From Echinometra lucunter (lineage: Eukaryota; Echinodermata; Echinoidea; Camarodonta; Echinometridae): a stretch of 64,000 nt of DNA. Under the pieces are notes generated by a model. It did no database searches. It worked only from the letters and a program-made list of their open reading frames with translations, and was not told the origin of the DNA. Below, one piece after another: positions 47,030-58,959 of the stretch. The translations under genes were made by a program, and so were the position numbers. Where the stretch lies: NCBI GenBank assembly GCA_029962745.1, contig CM057162.1:16976282-17040281 (forward strand), in the 5' to 3' direction. The stretch's first letter is position 1, and each line of letters starts with the position of its first letter.

Positions 47030-47114
47030 ATGGCAATATCAACGTTAAACGATGACTTGATAGTGATTTGTGTCAAAGTACTTCTGCTCTTTGCTTTTAT
47101 CATTTCAGGACCTG
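47030..47114 (+). CDS. Gene g, exon 1: signal peptide
   Basis: It opens MAISTLNDDLIVICVKVL with a core LLLFAFIISG and ends one base into a codon before GTAAGC. It is longer and more polar at its N-terminus than the leaders of e and f. Confidence 0.7.
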
Positions 47115-47380
47115 GTAAGCTATTTCTTCATTGATACTTTTTTTTTAGAAAAGAAGCAAATGTGGGAGGTGCAGGCTTTGATTTAATTTCAAGGCATTGG
47201 TCGAGCAAATTCATGTAAAGAATACCATGATTAGACATAAATCTTACAGTATGCATTGCTTTCATGCTGCACGGTAAACAAGGTACTACACACTGACACT
47301 CACTGTTGATCAATATATCGCATTTCGCTTGGTATAAGGATTTATTACAGCAAACCGATAAATTTATTCTCCCCGTGCAG

Positions 47381-47728
47381 GCAACCATGCGTTGGAGGTT
47401 TCTATTCAGACATATAACGCTCTACCAGTTATCGGAGAAAATTTTACCATGGGTTGTACCTTCACACCTAAATCCGAGAATCGGCAGGTAACTTGGGAGA
47501 AGGGTAACAGTATACTTGCCTCCCATTCCTGCATGGCATATCATTCTTGTGGGATTAGATCTCTTTACCCATCTAAGTTTAGTTTACTGGGAGACCTGAA
47601 CAGCGCGAATCTCACAATCATAGGAATTACCATGGAAGACAGCGACAATTACAAATGCACGATGAGCACTACTACCGGGAAAGAACACACAGTATCGAAT
47701 AGTATGCGGCTACAACCACTTTTACCAG
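47381..47728 (+). CDS. Gene g, exon V: V-type Ig domain
   Basis: The exon is 348 bases, phase 1 to 1, with acceptor GTGCAG and donor GTAAAA. It opens NHALEVSIQTYN and shows Cys in FTMGCTFTPK, Trp in RQVTWEKGN, and Cys in DNYKCTMST. The extra cysteine loop is HSCMAYHSCGI. It ends LQPLLPG. Confidence 0.85.
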
Positions 47729-48114
47729 GTAAAATATAAATTTTATTTATTAGATTGAAATTCATACATCCTCAAAATAATCGCGATGTAAAAGGCATAT
47801 GAACAGCGGATCATGCGTGTAAGTGCTAAAGCACTTTGAGGAAAAAATGAGGAAAATGGGTGCCTGTTTTCTTTTAAAGCTTTCAACACATTTCTAAGTC
47901 ACTGATTAACTTCATACACTCTTATTTTGCATACGATTTGAGGAATATCTAAATTTAATATAATGACCAATATTAGTGCATATTATTCACATTTATCATT
48001 AGTTATTAATCGTTAATTATCAATCATTGGAAGATTTAGGATCAATGGCAAGTATGATTTAAATGTCGTTATGATATATCATGTACATATCTTGACTATC
48101 ATTCTTTTTGACAG

Positions 48115-48436
48115 CTCTTCCCCGATGGCTTTTAATTCGTGATAACGTGAATGGATACGTCAACAATGCACCTGTAACAGTCACGGCTGGTGAGCAGCAT
48201 GACATCATATGTGAATCAGGTGGTGCCAGGCCTCCGGTAGTCATTGAATGGAAATTACCAGATGATTTGACTTACAATGTTGGAAGGCAATCTGATGCCG
48301 TAAGACATCTATGTCTCCCGAAAGACTGTCACGATCACACCGGCCAGGAATGATCAAGGGAAGACCCTTCGCTGTGTGACATCATACCCGGAACTAACAT
48401 ATACATATCAACATTTAATCCATCTAAATGTTCAAG
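48115..48436 (+). pseudogene. Gene g, exon I2 with frameshift
   Basis: The acceptor is GACAG and the donor GTAGAG. It opens LPRWLLIRDNVN, with Cys in HDIICESGGARPP and Trp in VIEWKLP. At about 48300 the five bases that would complete the conserved VQG are missing. The frame then resumes as DIYVSRKTVTI with Cys in TLRCVTSYP. The length is 322 instead of about 330. Confidence 0.75.
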
Positions 48437-48800
48437 GTAGAGACGCACTTATTTCCTATGAATTCTTTGGAATCATTTACCGCTGGTCTCTGTTATAAGA
48501 GTCCATATATTCTAAGAGTCTTGTAGGAAGAGGAAGATCATTTATTTTGAAAGCCATTTGTCCCGAAAGTATCAAAGAAAGATACTAACATTTTTTTTTT
48601 TAAATATGAAAATTGAGTATTAAGACAAACACTCAAACTATAACAATGGATGTGGCCTTTGCTGATTTAGCCACTTTGGAAGATCACACTCATATATCAT
48701 ATCAGTTTCATATCTAAATCATGGCCTATTCGTACTTACAGATATAGCTTTTTGGAGAGGAACATCAATTGCAATTTCTCTTTTTTTTATTGTCACTAAG

Positions 48801-49136
48801 TTCCGCCTGCCAGCATCCAGCTTTCAAAAGCTGACCAGAACCCAGAGGACACTCAGTCAACGATCCTTTACGTTCATGAGAATTCATCGACTTTATTCAC
48901 CTGTAGAAGTATTGGGTCACTACCAGCAGTTGAATTTTCATGGGCACTTGGTCACATCAATCGTATTCCGGATAATACAAGCATTTCAGTTCCCAGTATT
49001 TTGGATGGAAATCTGTTTGATTCTAAAAGCAGTATCAGGATATTCATAGAGAGGAAGCACCATGGAAAATTTCTTTAGTGCTTTGCATCTTCAGAAATCT
49101 TTTTTGGTGGACGTACAGTGGTACTGATGGTGTATG
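48801..49136 (+). pseudogene. Gene g, exon I3 with premature stop
   Basis: The exon is 336 bases with intact splice sites. It opens VPPASIQLSKADQ and shows Cys in LFTCRSIGSLP and Trp in EFSWALGH. TAG at 49076-49078 stands where paralogues have CAG just before the second Cys (FLQC), a single C-to-T change. Confidence 0.85.
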
Positions 49137-49370
49137 GTGAGTCCTTTCCCCTTGTAGAGTAAGGTTATAAGATTTCTTTTCAAGAACGAGAAGAAAAGTG
49201 AACTGAAACGATTGCAAAACGTTTACATGTGTATTCATCACGGGGACGTAGAAGAAAAGAATAAATTCGCCTGTCTATGTCCATTATATCGCTATATAAT
49301 TGCCGTTTATCATTTTTTATATCATTTTCAAGAGCTTTCACTTTTTTCTAAAATTCTCGTCTTTGTAAAG

Positions 49371-49488
49371 GCCCACCAGACTGTGTTACCACGATTAGAC
49401 CAGACGATCTACAAGACGGTAAACAGACCAATGTAATCTGCAGAGCTAACAGTGGATACCCCGCCCCACTCATCCACTTGTACATAGG
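49371..49488 (+). pseudogene. Gene g, exon I4 cut by a LINE
   Basis: It opens PPDCVTTIRPDDLQDG with Cys in TNVICRANSGYP and LIHLYIGS, where the usual Trp is Leu. Similarity ends at about 49488, where LINE sequence begins. Confidence 0.8.
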
Positions 49489-52400
49489 ATCAATGCTAGA
49501 GCCAGGCGGTCGATACCAGCCCAGTTCAATAACTGAAGCAGACTTAGGTTGACTTACTTCAACAGCAATCATTTCGATGTCTTCTGTCATTAAATCAGAT
49601 CTTAATACATGTTTGAGCCGTTTTTCATTTAGGCATACAAGCACGCCTCCACCCTGACTATTTCTACCTTTCCGGTATATCACATAATCATTAATACTAA
49701 TTTGTTTGTCATCAGTCTCATTTAATGCAAGGATATCAAAATTATTTTCATTCGTTAGAACTCTCACTTGATATAGATTAGGATAGAGAGTACTAACGTT
49801 CAGGTGTGCAATGTTTATTCCAGACTTGATGGAGGATCTAGAAAGTTTAGTAAGGATTTCAGAAAAACTGATCTTTTTTCTGAAGATTTGTTGTGCCAAT
49901 TGGTTCCGAATCATCTGGATTCCACGAATTTGTAGATAGAGTAGAATACAGTTGATCTCCATGATTATTAGGGATACCATCAGTACAATATAATTCCTTC
50001 GGTGGTTGTCAGTTGCCACAGCATTACTCTTTAGAAGGGGGTAGTTTTCAATATGTGGGTGACTTTATTGCCATAGATTACATGACCATTATCATCATTA
50101 CAGTCCATTTCTGATGGATTGGAGGGACTGGAGTCAGTTCTGACTACTTCAAAGCTTGCAGGGTCACAAACATTACTGAATCCAAGGGAGAGATGATTTG
50201 AGGCCGAGAGATCGGTACACTCTTCTTGGCCACATCATTAATAATAGTCTGAAACGTTACAGTACTTTACTTTGTGGCCTCGTCTCCTACAGTTATGACA
50301 TCGGATAACATGGTCGTACCGGCACTTCTGCTGACTATGGTTTCTCTTGCCGCAGTTATAACAGCCTGTGTATTGCGGATATATCATCGGCTCTACATTG
50401 GATTTCAGAGCATCGCTCTACAGTGCAGGAGTATGTTCCGGATCATGTCTTTGAGGAAGATCCTCGTACTCACGACCGTAAGTTCGGTGCATCATCTCGG
50501 AAAGACGGGCTAATGCATTAGGGTACCTGAAGCGGCGAGCACTCGCAGACTCACCTCGTAGGTGACGTATGATATTTCCGGCGAATACTTTGATACCCGT
50601 GGTGTTGAGATAGATGCTGTCTTGGTTGAGATGTGTTTCGGGGTTTACAATACTGTTATCAATGAAACCCCAGTTGTGCTTGATCTGTAATGATCGGAGA
50701 AGGTCATTTACCTCATGGACTTTTAACATGTGGGGTGAACCTGTTCTCAAAGATACAGTCGAACTCAATGTTATTTGTTTCACAGATGCGCATTGTGTTA
50801 GGATTTGATCTCCAATCGATTCAGTTTGAGTTTCTATGTCAACGGGATCATCGGAGACAATGTTATTGGTCCCAATATGGAGAATCACTTCATTTGCATT
50901 TTGTTAATTTGGAGACTTTACGGCAATGTCACATGCATGTTCAACTTTAAGACCAGATGTGGTTTTACATGATATTCTCTGAGATCGAGACAGCTTCTTT
51001 GGGTTAATATGACGAATCATTGTATCGCCAACAATCACTACATCTGTCTTTATCCTGGTCTTTTTTTGTGTGTGTATTTCACTTTCTGTGAAAGGCGATA
51101 GTCAGATAGCTGGTCTTGTAGCTCTTTATTCACATCGTCAGATTTACTTGTTTCTTTGGCAGTTTTCTTCACGTGGGCATTGTTCGATTTGTCAGTTTGC
51201 ATCTCTTAAGCAGTCACAGATTGAAGTTTTTCGGTTAGATCCAGTACATTATTAGTCAACTCATTTAGTTTGCAATTAATGTAATTTGTCGTATCCTTCT
51301 GTTTTATTGTAGATTCTGTTTCATCATCTTTAACAGTTTTAGCACTTCCATTTGACTGCCTTTCGTTTAGCGTTTCAAGGGGCTGATCATTACTCGACTC
51401 TCTGATTTCATGACTGTTGAGTTGAGAACAGGTTGTGTACACATTTTGTCTCATATCAATTCCATGAGGAGGATATTCATTGTTTACGTTCATCTCCTTC
51501 TCTTGACTTTCAAAAGGCTGATGTTCACTGGCATGTAAGGAGGTATCAAGGGCTTGATCATTACCCCTGCTGCTTTGTGATGGTTCAATGAGGTTAATTT
51601 TGTTTTCAGTGGAGGTAATGCGATCAGGAATTGCTACACAGTTTTCACATAAAGCACGGTCTAGATTTCCCAAATAAATAATGGATTTGCACCAAATGCA
51701 TTGTGCACCGTTGTCATGGTCACTTTTCAGCGTCGTGTCTTCAGTAGGGGTAGGACTAATTGCGCAGTGGTCATATACATCTTCCGCTTCGACAAGATGG
51801 CGTTCGACATCTTCTTCACTATCTTGACAATTAGTCGAACCATGCATCAAGCCAAAATGTTCACATATACCCTCATTCAAATAAGGGAATAGTTTTGAGA
51901 GCTCAGATGAGAAAAAAATTGTTTTTGTCTAAACCTTTGGTATCTTTTCCATTCGAGTTATTTATATGGTTTATAGCTGATATCAAGCTTTGTTAGTTAC
52001 GTATTTGGGAAGTTTATACCGAAAGTTTGCTCCTCCTGGAATCCCTTGATAGGAATTAGCTTTTGTAGGAGCCATGTTATGCAATTATGCTTATAATGAG
52101 AAGTATAACGTTTTACAACTGAGCAGTAGTATATCTCTGACCAATTGTGGTTCAAAAATCACGTATCCGTTTCCAGGGTATAGCGTGCATGTACGTAGGT
52201 GACACAGAAAGACTCATGTCGACTTATTCTCAGCTCTCCAAAGAAACACATACACAAAAATTGCACCAATAATGACACTTATCCAAAAAAGTTTTTTGCA
52301 TAAAACACAAATTCATATCATCAGTACACTCCAATGTAGGTGGCGAATATCTTCTCTAAGATATCATTCTCACAGGGGACTTATATTGTGATTTACTGGC

Positions 52401-53300
52401 CACTCCCCCTAGCTTCTATACGAAAAGAATAATGGAGCTATCAATTGCTTTTCTTTAAGCCGACTAATTGATACACTGACAAGAAAAGTTCAAAAATCAT
52501 GAACACTTATTGACGTTATCTTTACTTCTTATACTTCCAAACTAGTAGAGAGTGGCGTTATCCAAACAGAGATTAGCGAACATTCGATTGCCTTTGCTAT
52601 TTTTTGGCAAAAGGCGGTCTAGTAAATGCCACCATACGTATAAGTGTATAGAAATTGTAAAACTTTTAATGATCGCGATTTTCGTGAAGAAGTCGCTAAC
52701 ATTAATTACAACCGCGTGTATAGTTCTTCTAGTGTTGATGGATCTGTAAATGAGTTTCTAAATTATCTTTTTTGTCATCATGCGATAAATTTGCTCCTTT
52801 AAGAAAAGAGAAGATAAGAAGGGACAGTCTTCATTGGATTGATGCAAATATTTTGAGTTTGATTCATAAAAGAGACAGTTTGAAAAGTAAAGCAGTTAAA
52901 GATGGTAAGGAAGAGGATTAGCAAACGTATAAGAAAATAAGAAACTATGTAACTGCTAAATTGAAATAAAAGAAAAAAAGGTTTACTTTAAACAAAACTA
53001 GAAACTTCTAAGGGTAACGTAAACGATACCTGGAAAAGCTTGAATATGTTGTTGAATCGAAATAATAAATGAAATGAAATATCGTACATAAAATGTGATG
53101 ATACTGATATTCATGATCCCAAGCTGATTGCCGAAATACTAAGTGAATATGTTGTCAATATAGGGCCATCGTGGACAAATTCTATTAATGAGCCAACAGA
53201 CAACTTTCATTTTACACGTACTTCTAATATTCTGCCTCTAAATACCCAATTCAATTTTACATTGGTTGCTGACATCGTTGATAGTTCATGTTACCGCTGC
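49488..53300. mobile_element. CR1/L2-like LINE with inverted 5' part
   Basis: The left part (49488 to about 51900) reads on the minus strand. ORF1 has a Cys-rich start (CIWCKSI and ALCENC near 51650-51730) and an esterase-like segment (MILHIGTNNIV and GFIDNSIV at 50420-50888). It is followed by the endonuclease start (INIAHLNVSTLYP, DILALNET, GWYRPPGSS). The right part (about 52440-53300) reads on the plus strand and continues the same protein order: IDVIFTSYTSKLVESGVIQT, then the linker SLHWIDANILSLIHKRD. The endonuclease is split exactly between the two parts, as expected for a 5' inversion. It lies inside gene g I4. Confidence 0.7.
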
Positions 53301-53499
53301 ATTGCGCTAAGCACCCTGTCACCACGCGACATCTTGCCCAGACTTTCTGACGAATTGTTGATGATTGTAAATGAAATGCAAATCAGTTTACAGTGAGTTT
53401 CAACGTTATCCCACCTGTAGTGTGTTTGTGTGGTGACGAACATGATGTAGCTGTGTAAAGCAAGCCAGGCCAGGGCCTGACATTGACTCGAAAGTATAG

Positions 53500-53602
53500 G
53501 TCCGGCGTTTTTTTTTTTTGTTTTTTTTTTTGTTTTTTTGTTTTGTTTTTTTGTTTTTTTTTGTTTTTTTTTGTTTTTTTTTTTTTTGGGGGGGGGGGGT
53601 GG
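53500..53602. repeat. T-rich homopolymer block with G run
   Basis: Nearly pure T interrupted by single G residues, then a G run at 53587-53600. Confidence 0.95.
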
Positions 53603-54449
53603 CAGGGGTATATGACTGTCATGACTGTATGTAAAGTTTAAGCTCAAATTCCGAAGACTGATAAGCAAGCATGATGAGAGGGGGAATGATTTAATCTTGC
53701 TTATACTCCCTGATTGTTGATACATCCAGGTCTATAGACTCCAAGAAAATTATTTTCTTTATTGAGAGGTAGATCTGAGCACCCCATTCATTCATTCATT
53801 CATTCATTTGTTTTGACTTTGTTCAACAGATTGAACATGCCTAGGTTGAAACTTGAGGCTGCATTTATGTCTGCGTCCACATCAATAATGGTGAAAATGT
53901 AGGTGATGATTGCTTGATTGTTTTGTTTATTTTCAAATTTTAAGTTGGGATATTTATTGTACAATTGGTGTATTGTATTTTTGTTGTGTGAATTTCAGTT
54001 TTGTTTTGAGAACCGAGAAATAGAATGAAATAAACTGATCTGTAAAGATTGGTCTGCAGAGGTAAAAATTTAGTGATGCTACTGTTCATACTTTGTACAT
54101 GTACTTTGCATCTATCACAATTCAGGTCAACTTCGAATCTTATCTTGTTTTCATTAACAGACTGAAAGAATTCAACTTCCTCTCTTCAGTGCATTGGACC
54201 CCTGCTTTGGAGATCTGCCTCTCACTGAGTGAGGTGTCATGGCCCTGTATGCGGGGAAGGGGGGGGGGGGGGGTTCAAGGGGAGCAGTAGCCCAACCCAG
54301 ATCAAATTCCACCAAAAAAAAACTGCACCAGATCCTTCAGTTTCAATTTTAGAGACGCAGAAGCGCACTCGTGAGTAGCTCAGTTGCTTTACTCCTCCTT
54401 GTGTGTTTGTTCTAAATTTATGCGGAGTGTCTAAAGTTCTTTAGATATA

Positions 54450-55817
54450 CAGTGTGTATCAATATAAACGTTACACTTTTTGAAAAGCAATATGAAATTA
54501 TATTACGAAATATTTCGAAGAGTTTTTCATGTTGATAGATGCCCGGTAGTCTTATCTATCAAGTGCCATTCACAAAACAAATTTTAATTCATGTTTGACC
54601 GAACACTGACTGTTTTTGTTCAGAGTGTGAAAATAGCGCCAAATTGAAAGAAGAGGGAAAATTAAACCAGCAGTTTAAATAAGTACTCCCATTAAAAGAT
54701 ATTGCTCTTTGCCACAGAGTGCCAGACTGTCTGACAAGTTGACTGACTGATCGATATTTTGGGCATTTTATTTGTCAATGATTTGATCAATCAGTGATGG
54801 ACTGGCTGTTGATTAAATGATTACCTTATTGACTGAGTGACTGAATGGTTGAATGAATGCATGAATGAATGAATTATCGATTTTTTGAGCAGTTTATTTA
54901 CCACCAATTTCAACAATGAATTAATTGATTGGCTGTTGATTGAATACCTTATTGACTTATTGACTGACTGACTGACTGGCTGAATAGTTGGATGACTGAC
55001 TGATGCCTTGACTGATTGATCTATCAGTTGCGCTTATTAAACAAGCGGTACAAAGAAGTACTCCTATTCAAACAAATTACTCTTTTCCATAAAATTAAGT
55101 TTTGATAGTCAATGAAGCTTGAATCGATTTTCTATCATAATTTTAGTGATTTCACTGATTTATGCATGGATGAGAACTAATGTGCAAAATTACATCAGGA
55201 TCTTTAAAGAACACAATTCATAGCTCACAGAACAAATGCCAGTCATTCAGTTTAGAATAAAAGTACCGAATTAATAACACTTCAGATCATTCAATCAATT
55301 AGTCAAAAAATCAATTAACAATCATCCCATTAATACATCAACTGTCATAGCTCAATCAGTCAATGCATCATGCAGTCAATCATTCAAGCCATTCAGCCAA
55401 CAGTCAGTCAATCAGTCAATCAACCAATCAATCAATAAAGTAATCATTTAATCAACAGCCAATGAATTATTGATTGATCAAATCATTGACAAATAAAATG
55501 TCCAAACAGGCGATCAGTCAGTCAACCTGTCAGGCAGTGCGGCAACTTCTGTGGCGAGCAAATTCTTTGATTGGGAGTACTTAATTAGACTGCTGGTTTA
55601 ATTTTCCCTCTTCTTTCAGTTTGGCGAAGCCAATTTTCACACTCTGAACAAAGTCAGTGTTCGGCCAAGCGTGTATAAAATTTGTTTTGTGAGTGGCACT
55701 TGATGGATGAACCCACCGGGCATCTATCAACATGAAAAAAAAAACTCTTCGAAATTTTGAAATACAATTTTTATAATCTGTTTCCAAAGTGTATGTTTTT
55801 TTATTGATACAACCCTG
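54450..55817. mobile_element. Long inverted-repeat element, mariner-like ends
   Basis: Arms of about 400 bases (54450-54870 and 55390-55817) are inverted copies. The ends CAGTGTGTATCAATA and CAGGGTTGTATCAATA (complement) are each flanked by TA, the Tc1/mariner target. The centre is made of GACTGACTGACT and TCAATCAATCA type repeats. A partial right arm recurs at 63273-63617. No transposase. Confidence 0.75.
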
Positions 55818-56207
55818 TATTTCTCAACCCACCATTTACCAAGTTACAAAGGTAATTTCTTTGGGTGGGGGTTAGGTTTTGAAGGAACAAGCAAGCGAGG
55901 GAGTGATCACTAACCGATTGGGTCCTGGGTCAGATTACAAATTGAATGATGTAGCGCACACTTTGGGGTAGAATTTTGGGAAATAACTTGAAGATTTTCA
56001 GGGCGGGGGGGAGGGGGGGGGGGGGGGGGGGGGGGGCGGGTGGGGGAGGCTGCATAGAGATATGCCTACCATCCAAACCTTAATTTAGCTGTAATCTGTA
56101 TGGAAATAGATTTATTTGGGTGTAGAGTTACATGAATCCTGAACTAAATGAAGATGAATTATTTAAGAGTGCTTTCTAATAATTGTCGCGATTTCATAAA
56201 TTATGAT
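55461..56207. repeat. Segment repeated at 63273-64000
   Basis: The right arm of the inverted-repeat element and about 390 bases of its flank, including a long G run at 56010-56040, recur nearly identically at the right end of the window. Differences are mainly in homopolymer lengths. Confidence 0.9.
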
Positions 56208-57221
56208 TAATTGCTCCACAATTCAATTCAATTCAATTCACATTTATTGATATACAATCCAAATTTTGAATTATCAACATACAAAATGTTTTATTATGTC
56301 ATTGAACAAAGTTACAAAACAAATGATTGTATTTATTTTTCGAAACTAACCCCCTCCCCCCAATTAGGTGTGTGTGGGTTATTTGAAACTCTTACAGCAG
56401 ATTATTGTTTCATTAGACGATTTGAAAATTCACATGCATGTACAATTTGATTGGCTGATGGGTTATGCAAGTTGCAAAATTAGTCAGTTATGTTATAATG
56501 AATTTTATCTATTTCTTCTAAAGGGATGTGGAATAGCTCATTCTAACCGGAGTTGTGCACAAAATCTGACCAAGAGCTATGTTAAATATTTATTTACATA
56601 TTTAAGTATTATCTAAAGTAGAACGAGATTTACTTTGGCTTTGGTACATGTTAGCAATTTAATTACTAACATTTGAATGATAGTGGTGTAAAACTCTATA
56701 GACTGTTCTTCATTTTGTTGTAAGTTCTAAACCGAGTATAATGATTAGAAACATTAGTATGATTAATATGAAATATATTTTACTTGTGAACGATGAATGA
56801 AGGCTGATCTGGGTTTCCTATTTATCTGAATGAACTAATTTAATCATTTAATTACCATGCAGCAAAATGATCCTTAAATATCAAATCCATATGTATTTTT
56901 AAATGCAAGTGTTGTTTGATATTTATCGTGTAAATCGTAGCAATTTTTGAAAGAATATGATTACAATAGATGTATACATGCACAACAACAACAAAAAAAA
57001 AAATACTGAAGCCCCTCTTACTGGGCAGATATGTATATCAATGAAATTAACATGGGGGGGGGGGGGGTTAAAATGAAGTAACCAGAGGGAGCATCAAGAA
57101 GAAATGTGTAAAAGAGAGATTGAAAAGGGGTGGAGAGAGAGAAAGACATAGAGACGATACAGGAAGAAAGAGATGAAAAATCAATTCGGGCGGGGCGTCA
57201 TTATTTGATGAAAATTTGAGG

Positions 57222-57266
<45 letters not shown>

Positions 57267-58950
57267 GGGGGAGACAGAGAATGCGAAAGGATGGAGTAAT
57301 GGAGAGTTTGTGAAGGAGATAATTGCAAGTTATACATGTTTGGGTTGATTAAACTTATCAGATTTTCAAAGTTCATTATCCTTTGAAGATGAGGGTATGT
57401 CTACAAGGCCATTAGGCCTATCCATGATTTTGTAAATGGAGGTACAAATATATGTTCATATAAAACATCATAATACCTTTATGATATCAGTAACACTCAA
57501 TAAACTCTTTAGTATAAACCTTTCCACACATTCACCCAAAATTTATCATCTCATGTGTTACCCCCCACCCCCATTCTTTGGAAGTCTATTAATGTAGTGG
57601 AAGAGAATTGTAGCTAGCCTACATCTATAATGCATTGCAGGCCTAATCGTTTCAAACAACCCGTAGAGAGCTACTATTTTTTCTTATATAAATCGACAGA
57701 TTAAAATTCGACAGATTGGAACCTAAGTATCATAATAAGTTGAATTAATCCACGTGCATCATAAAAGGATAAATACATGATTAAACAGATTCAGTCGTTT
57801 CGTAATCCCCATGAGCAATACTCCATGAAAATGAACAATCTGAAAATATTTGCTCTTCAAATGTTTCAATCGTTGTATTTAAGAATTTTCAAGGAGAAAA
57901 TGATTTAAAGGATTTTACCCCATAATGTTCGCGAAAAAAAGATTAGTCTTATGTCAACGAGCACAATTGCTAATTCATTTTCGTACCATCCGATTTACCG
58001 CCTTTCGCAATAAATTGGGCTGTTTTCACGAAAGGTCGGGTTACGCAATTACACTGCTCCAAGCGATCACCCGAAGGTTCGAAGTAAGCCGTGCCAGAGT
58101 GTGGGCATGGGGGTTACTAAATGTGCCATCGATGTCCTGCTCATTTTGGTGAATGCACATTTTGGTTTTGTTACCAAAATGTGCCGTAACAAGGTAAGAG
58201 GAAAATTTATTGAAAATTCTAAATCAACATATGTATTTTGATACAATGCATTTCAGTAAATACTAAGGTTATTATGAATTATTTTCTGACAATAAAACAG
58301 TTTGAGGTCAGCAAAAGGGAACATGTAGCAAAGATAGACTAACAAAGTTCAAACTTTCTTTCTTAAAGTTAAATATAAGACATAATGATGCATTGTAATC
58401 TAGACAACATGTTAAAGGTACGAATTATTTCATTACATGGTTAAAATTATTACTTCACGTTTCATAAAGATTTACTCAGACATGACACTATATGTATGAC
58501 AGCGTACTGCTTAAGATTTATAGTTTTGTTTAATGCTGATTGTTTTCTCATATTCGAATAATAAAGGCGTCACGATAGTTCCCTAGCGTCACCTTTTAAA
58601 GGGAATTGGACAGAAAAACAAAATAAACTGAAAGAGCAGAGATATGAAAGATGAAGGTGGAAGAGAAAGTGTGTTCTGTTTTGTTTTTTCTATGTGTTTC
58701 CGTATACGGGTTACGCTTGATCCCGTTGATTCCTGACGTCCTGTTTTGTTCTGCGATCAGAATTACTGGTCTCAGTTCATCTTCTTATGTATTAAACACA
58801 AAGAACTGAACAATCTCCGGTTATTTCAGAATAATCTGACTGGGAGTCCTGAACCGAACACCTGTTATGGGGTAAACCCTCTCTTCCTGACATTCTCTGA
58901 CTACAAAACTCATTGAATCTTCCCTATGGGGAAGCTGTGTGAACTTTGGC
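56208..58950. other. Intergenic stretch, no gene seen
   Basis: It contains AATTC repeats at 56221-56240, a GT/GA/G microsatellite at 57221-57272, and a short open frame at 57925-58152 (75 codons) with no recognisable domain and no splice support. Confidence 0.5.
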
Positions 58951-58959
58951 AGTACATGG

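Larger units (their letters stand above)
47030..49488 (+). pseudogene. Gene g: Ig gene with stop, frameshift and LINE insertion
   Basis: The exons are 47030-47114 (signal), 47381-47728 (V), 48115-48436 (I2), 48801-49136 (I3) and 49371-49488 (partial I4). It is the only plus-strand copy that keeps I2. I2 is frameshifted near 48300, I3 has a TAG at 49076-49078, and I4 is interrupted by a CR1/L2-like LINE. No I5 or tail was found beyond the LINE. Signal plus V alone remain open. Confidence 0.8.

Noticed and set aside
49348..50019. 223-codon minus-strand frame as a host gene
   Set aside because: It fuses LINE endonuclease sequence with the antisense of gene g I4, so it is not one gene.
51206..51880. 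224-codon minus-strand frame as a novel host protein
   Set aside because: Its position and Cys-rich start directly upstream of esterase-like and endonuclease sequence make it ORF1 of the inverted LINE.
53291..53725. Lys/Pro-rich 144-codon protein
   Set aside because: The Lys stretch is the complement of a T homopolymer block.
57925..58152. 75-codon plus-strand frame
   Set aside because: No domain, no homologous copy in the window and no splice context; it may be chance.
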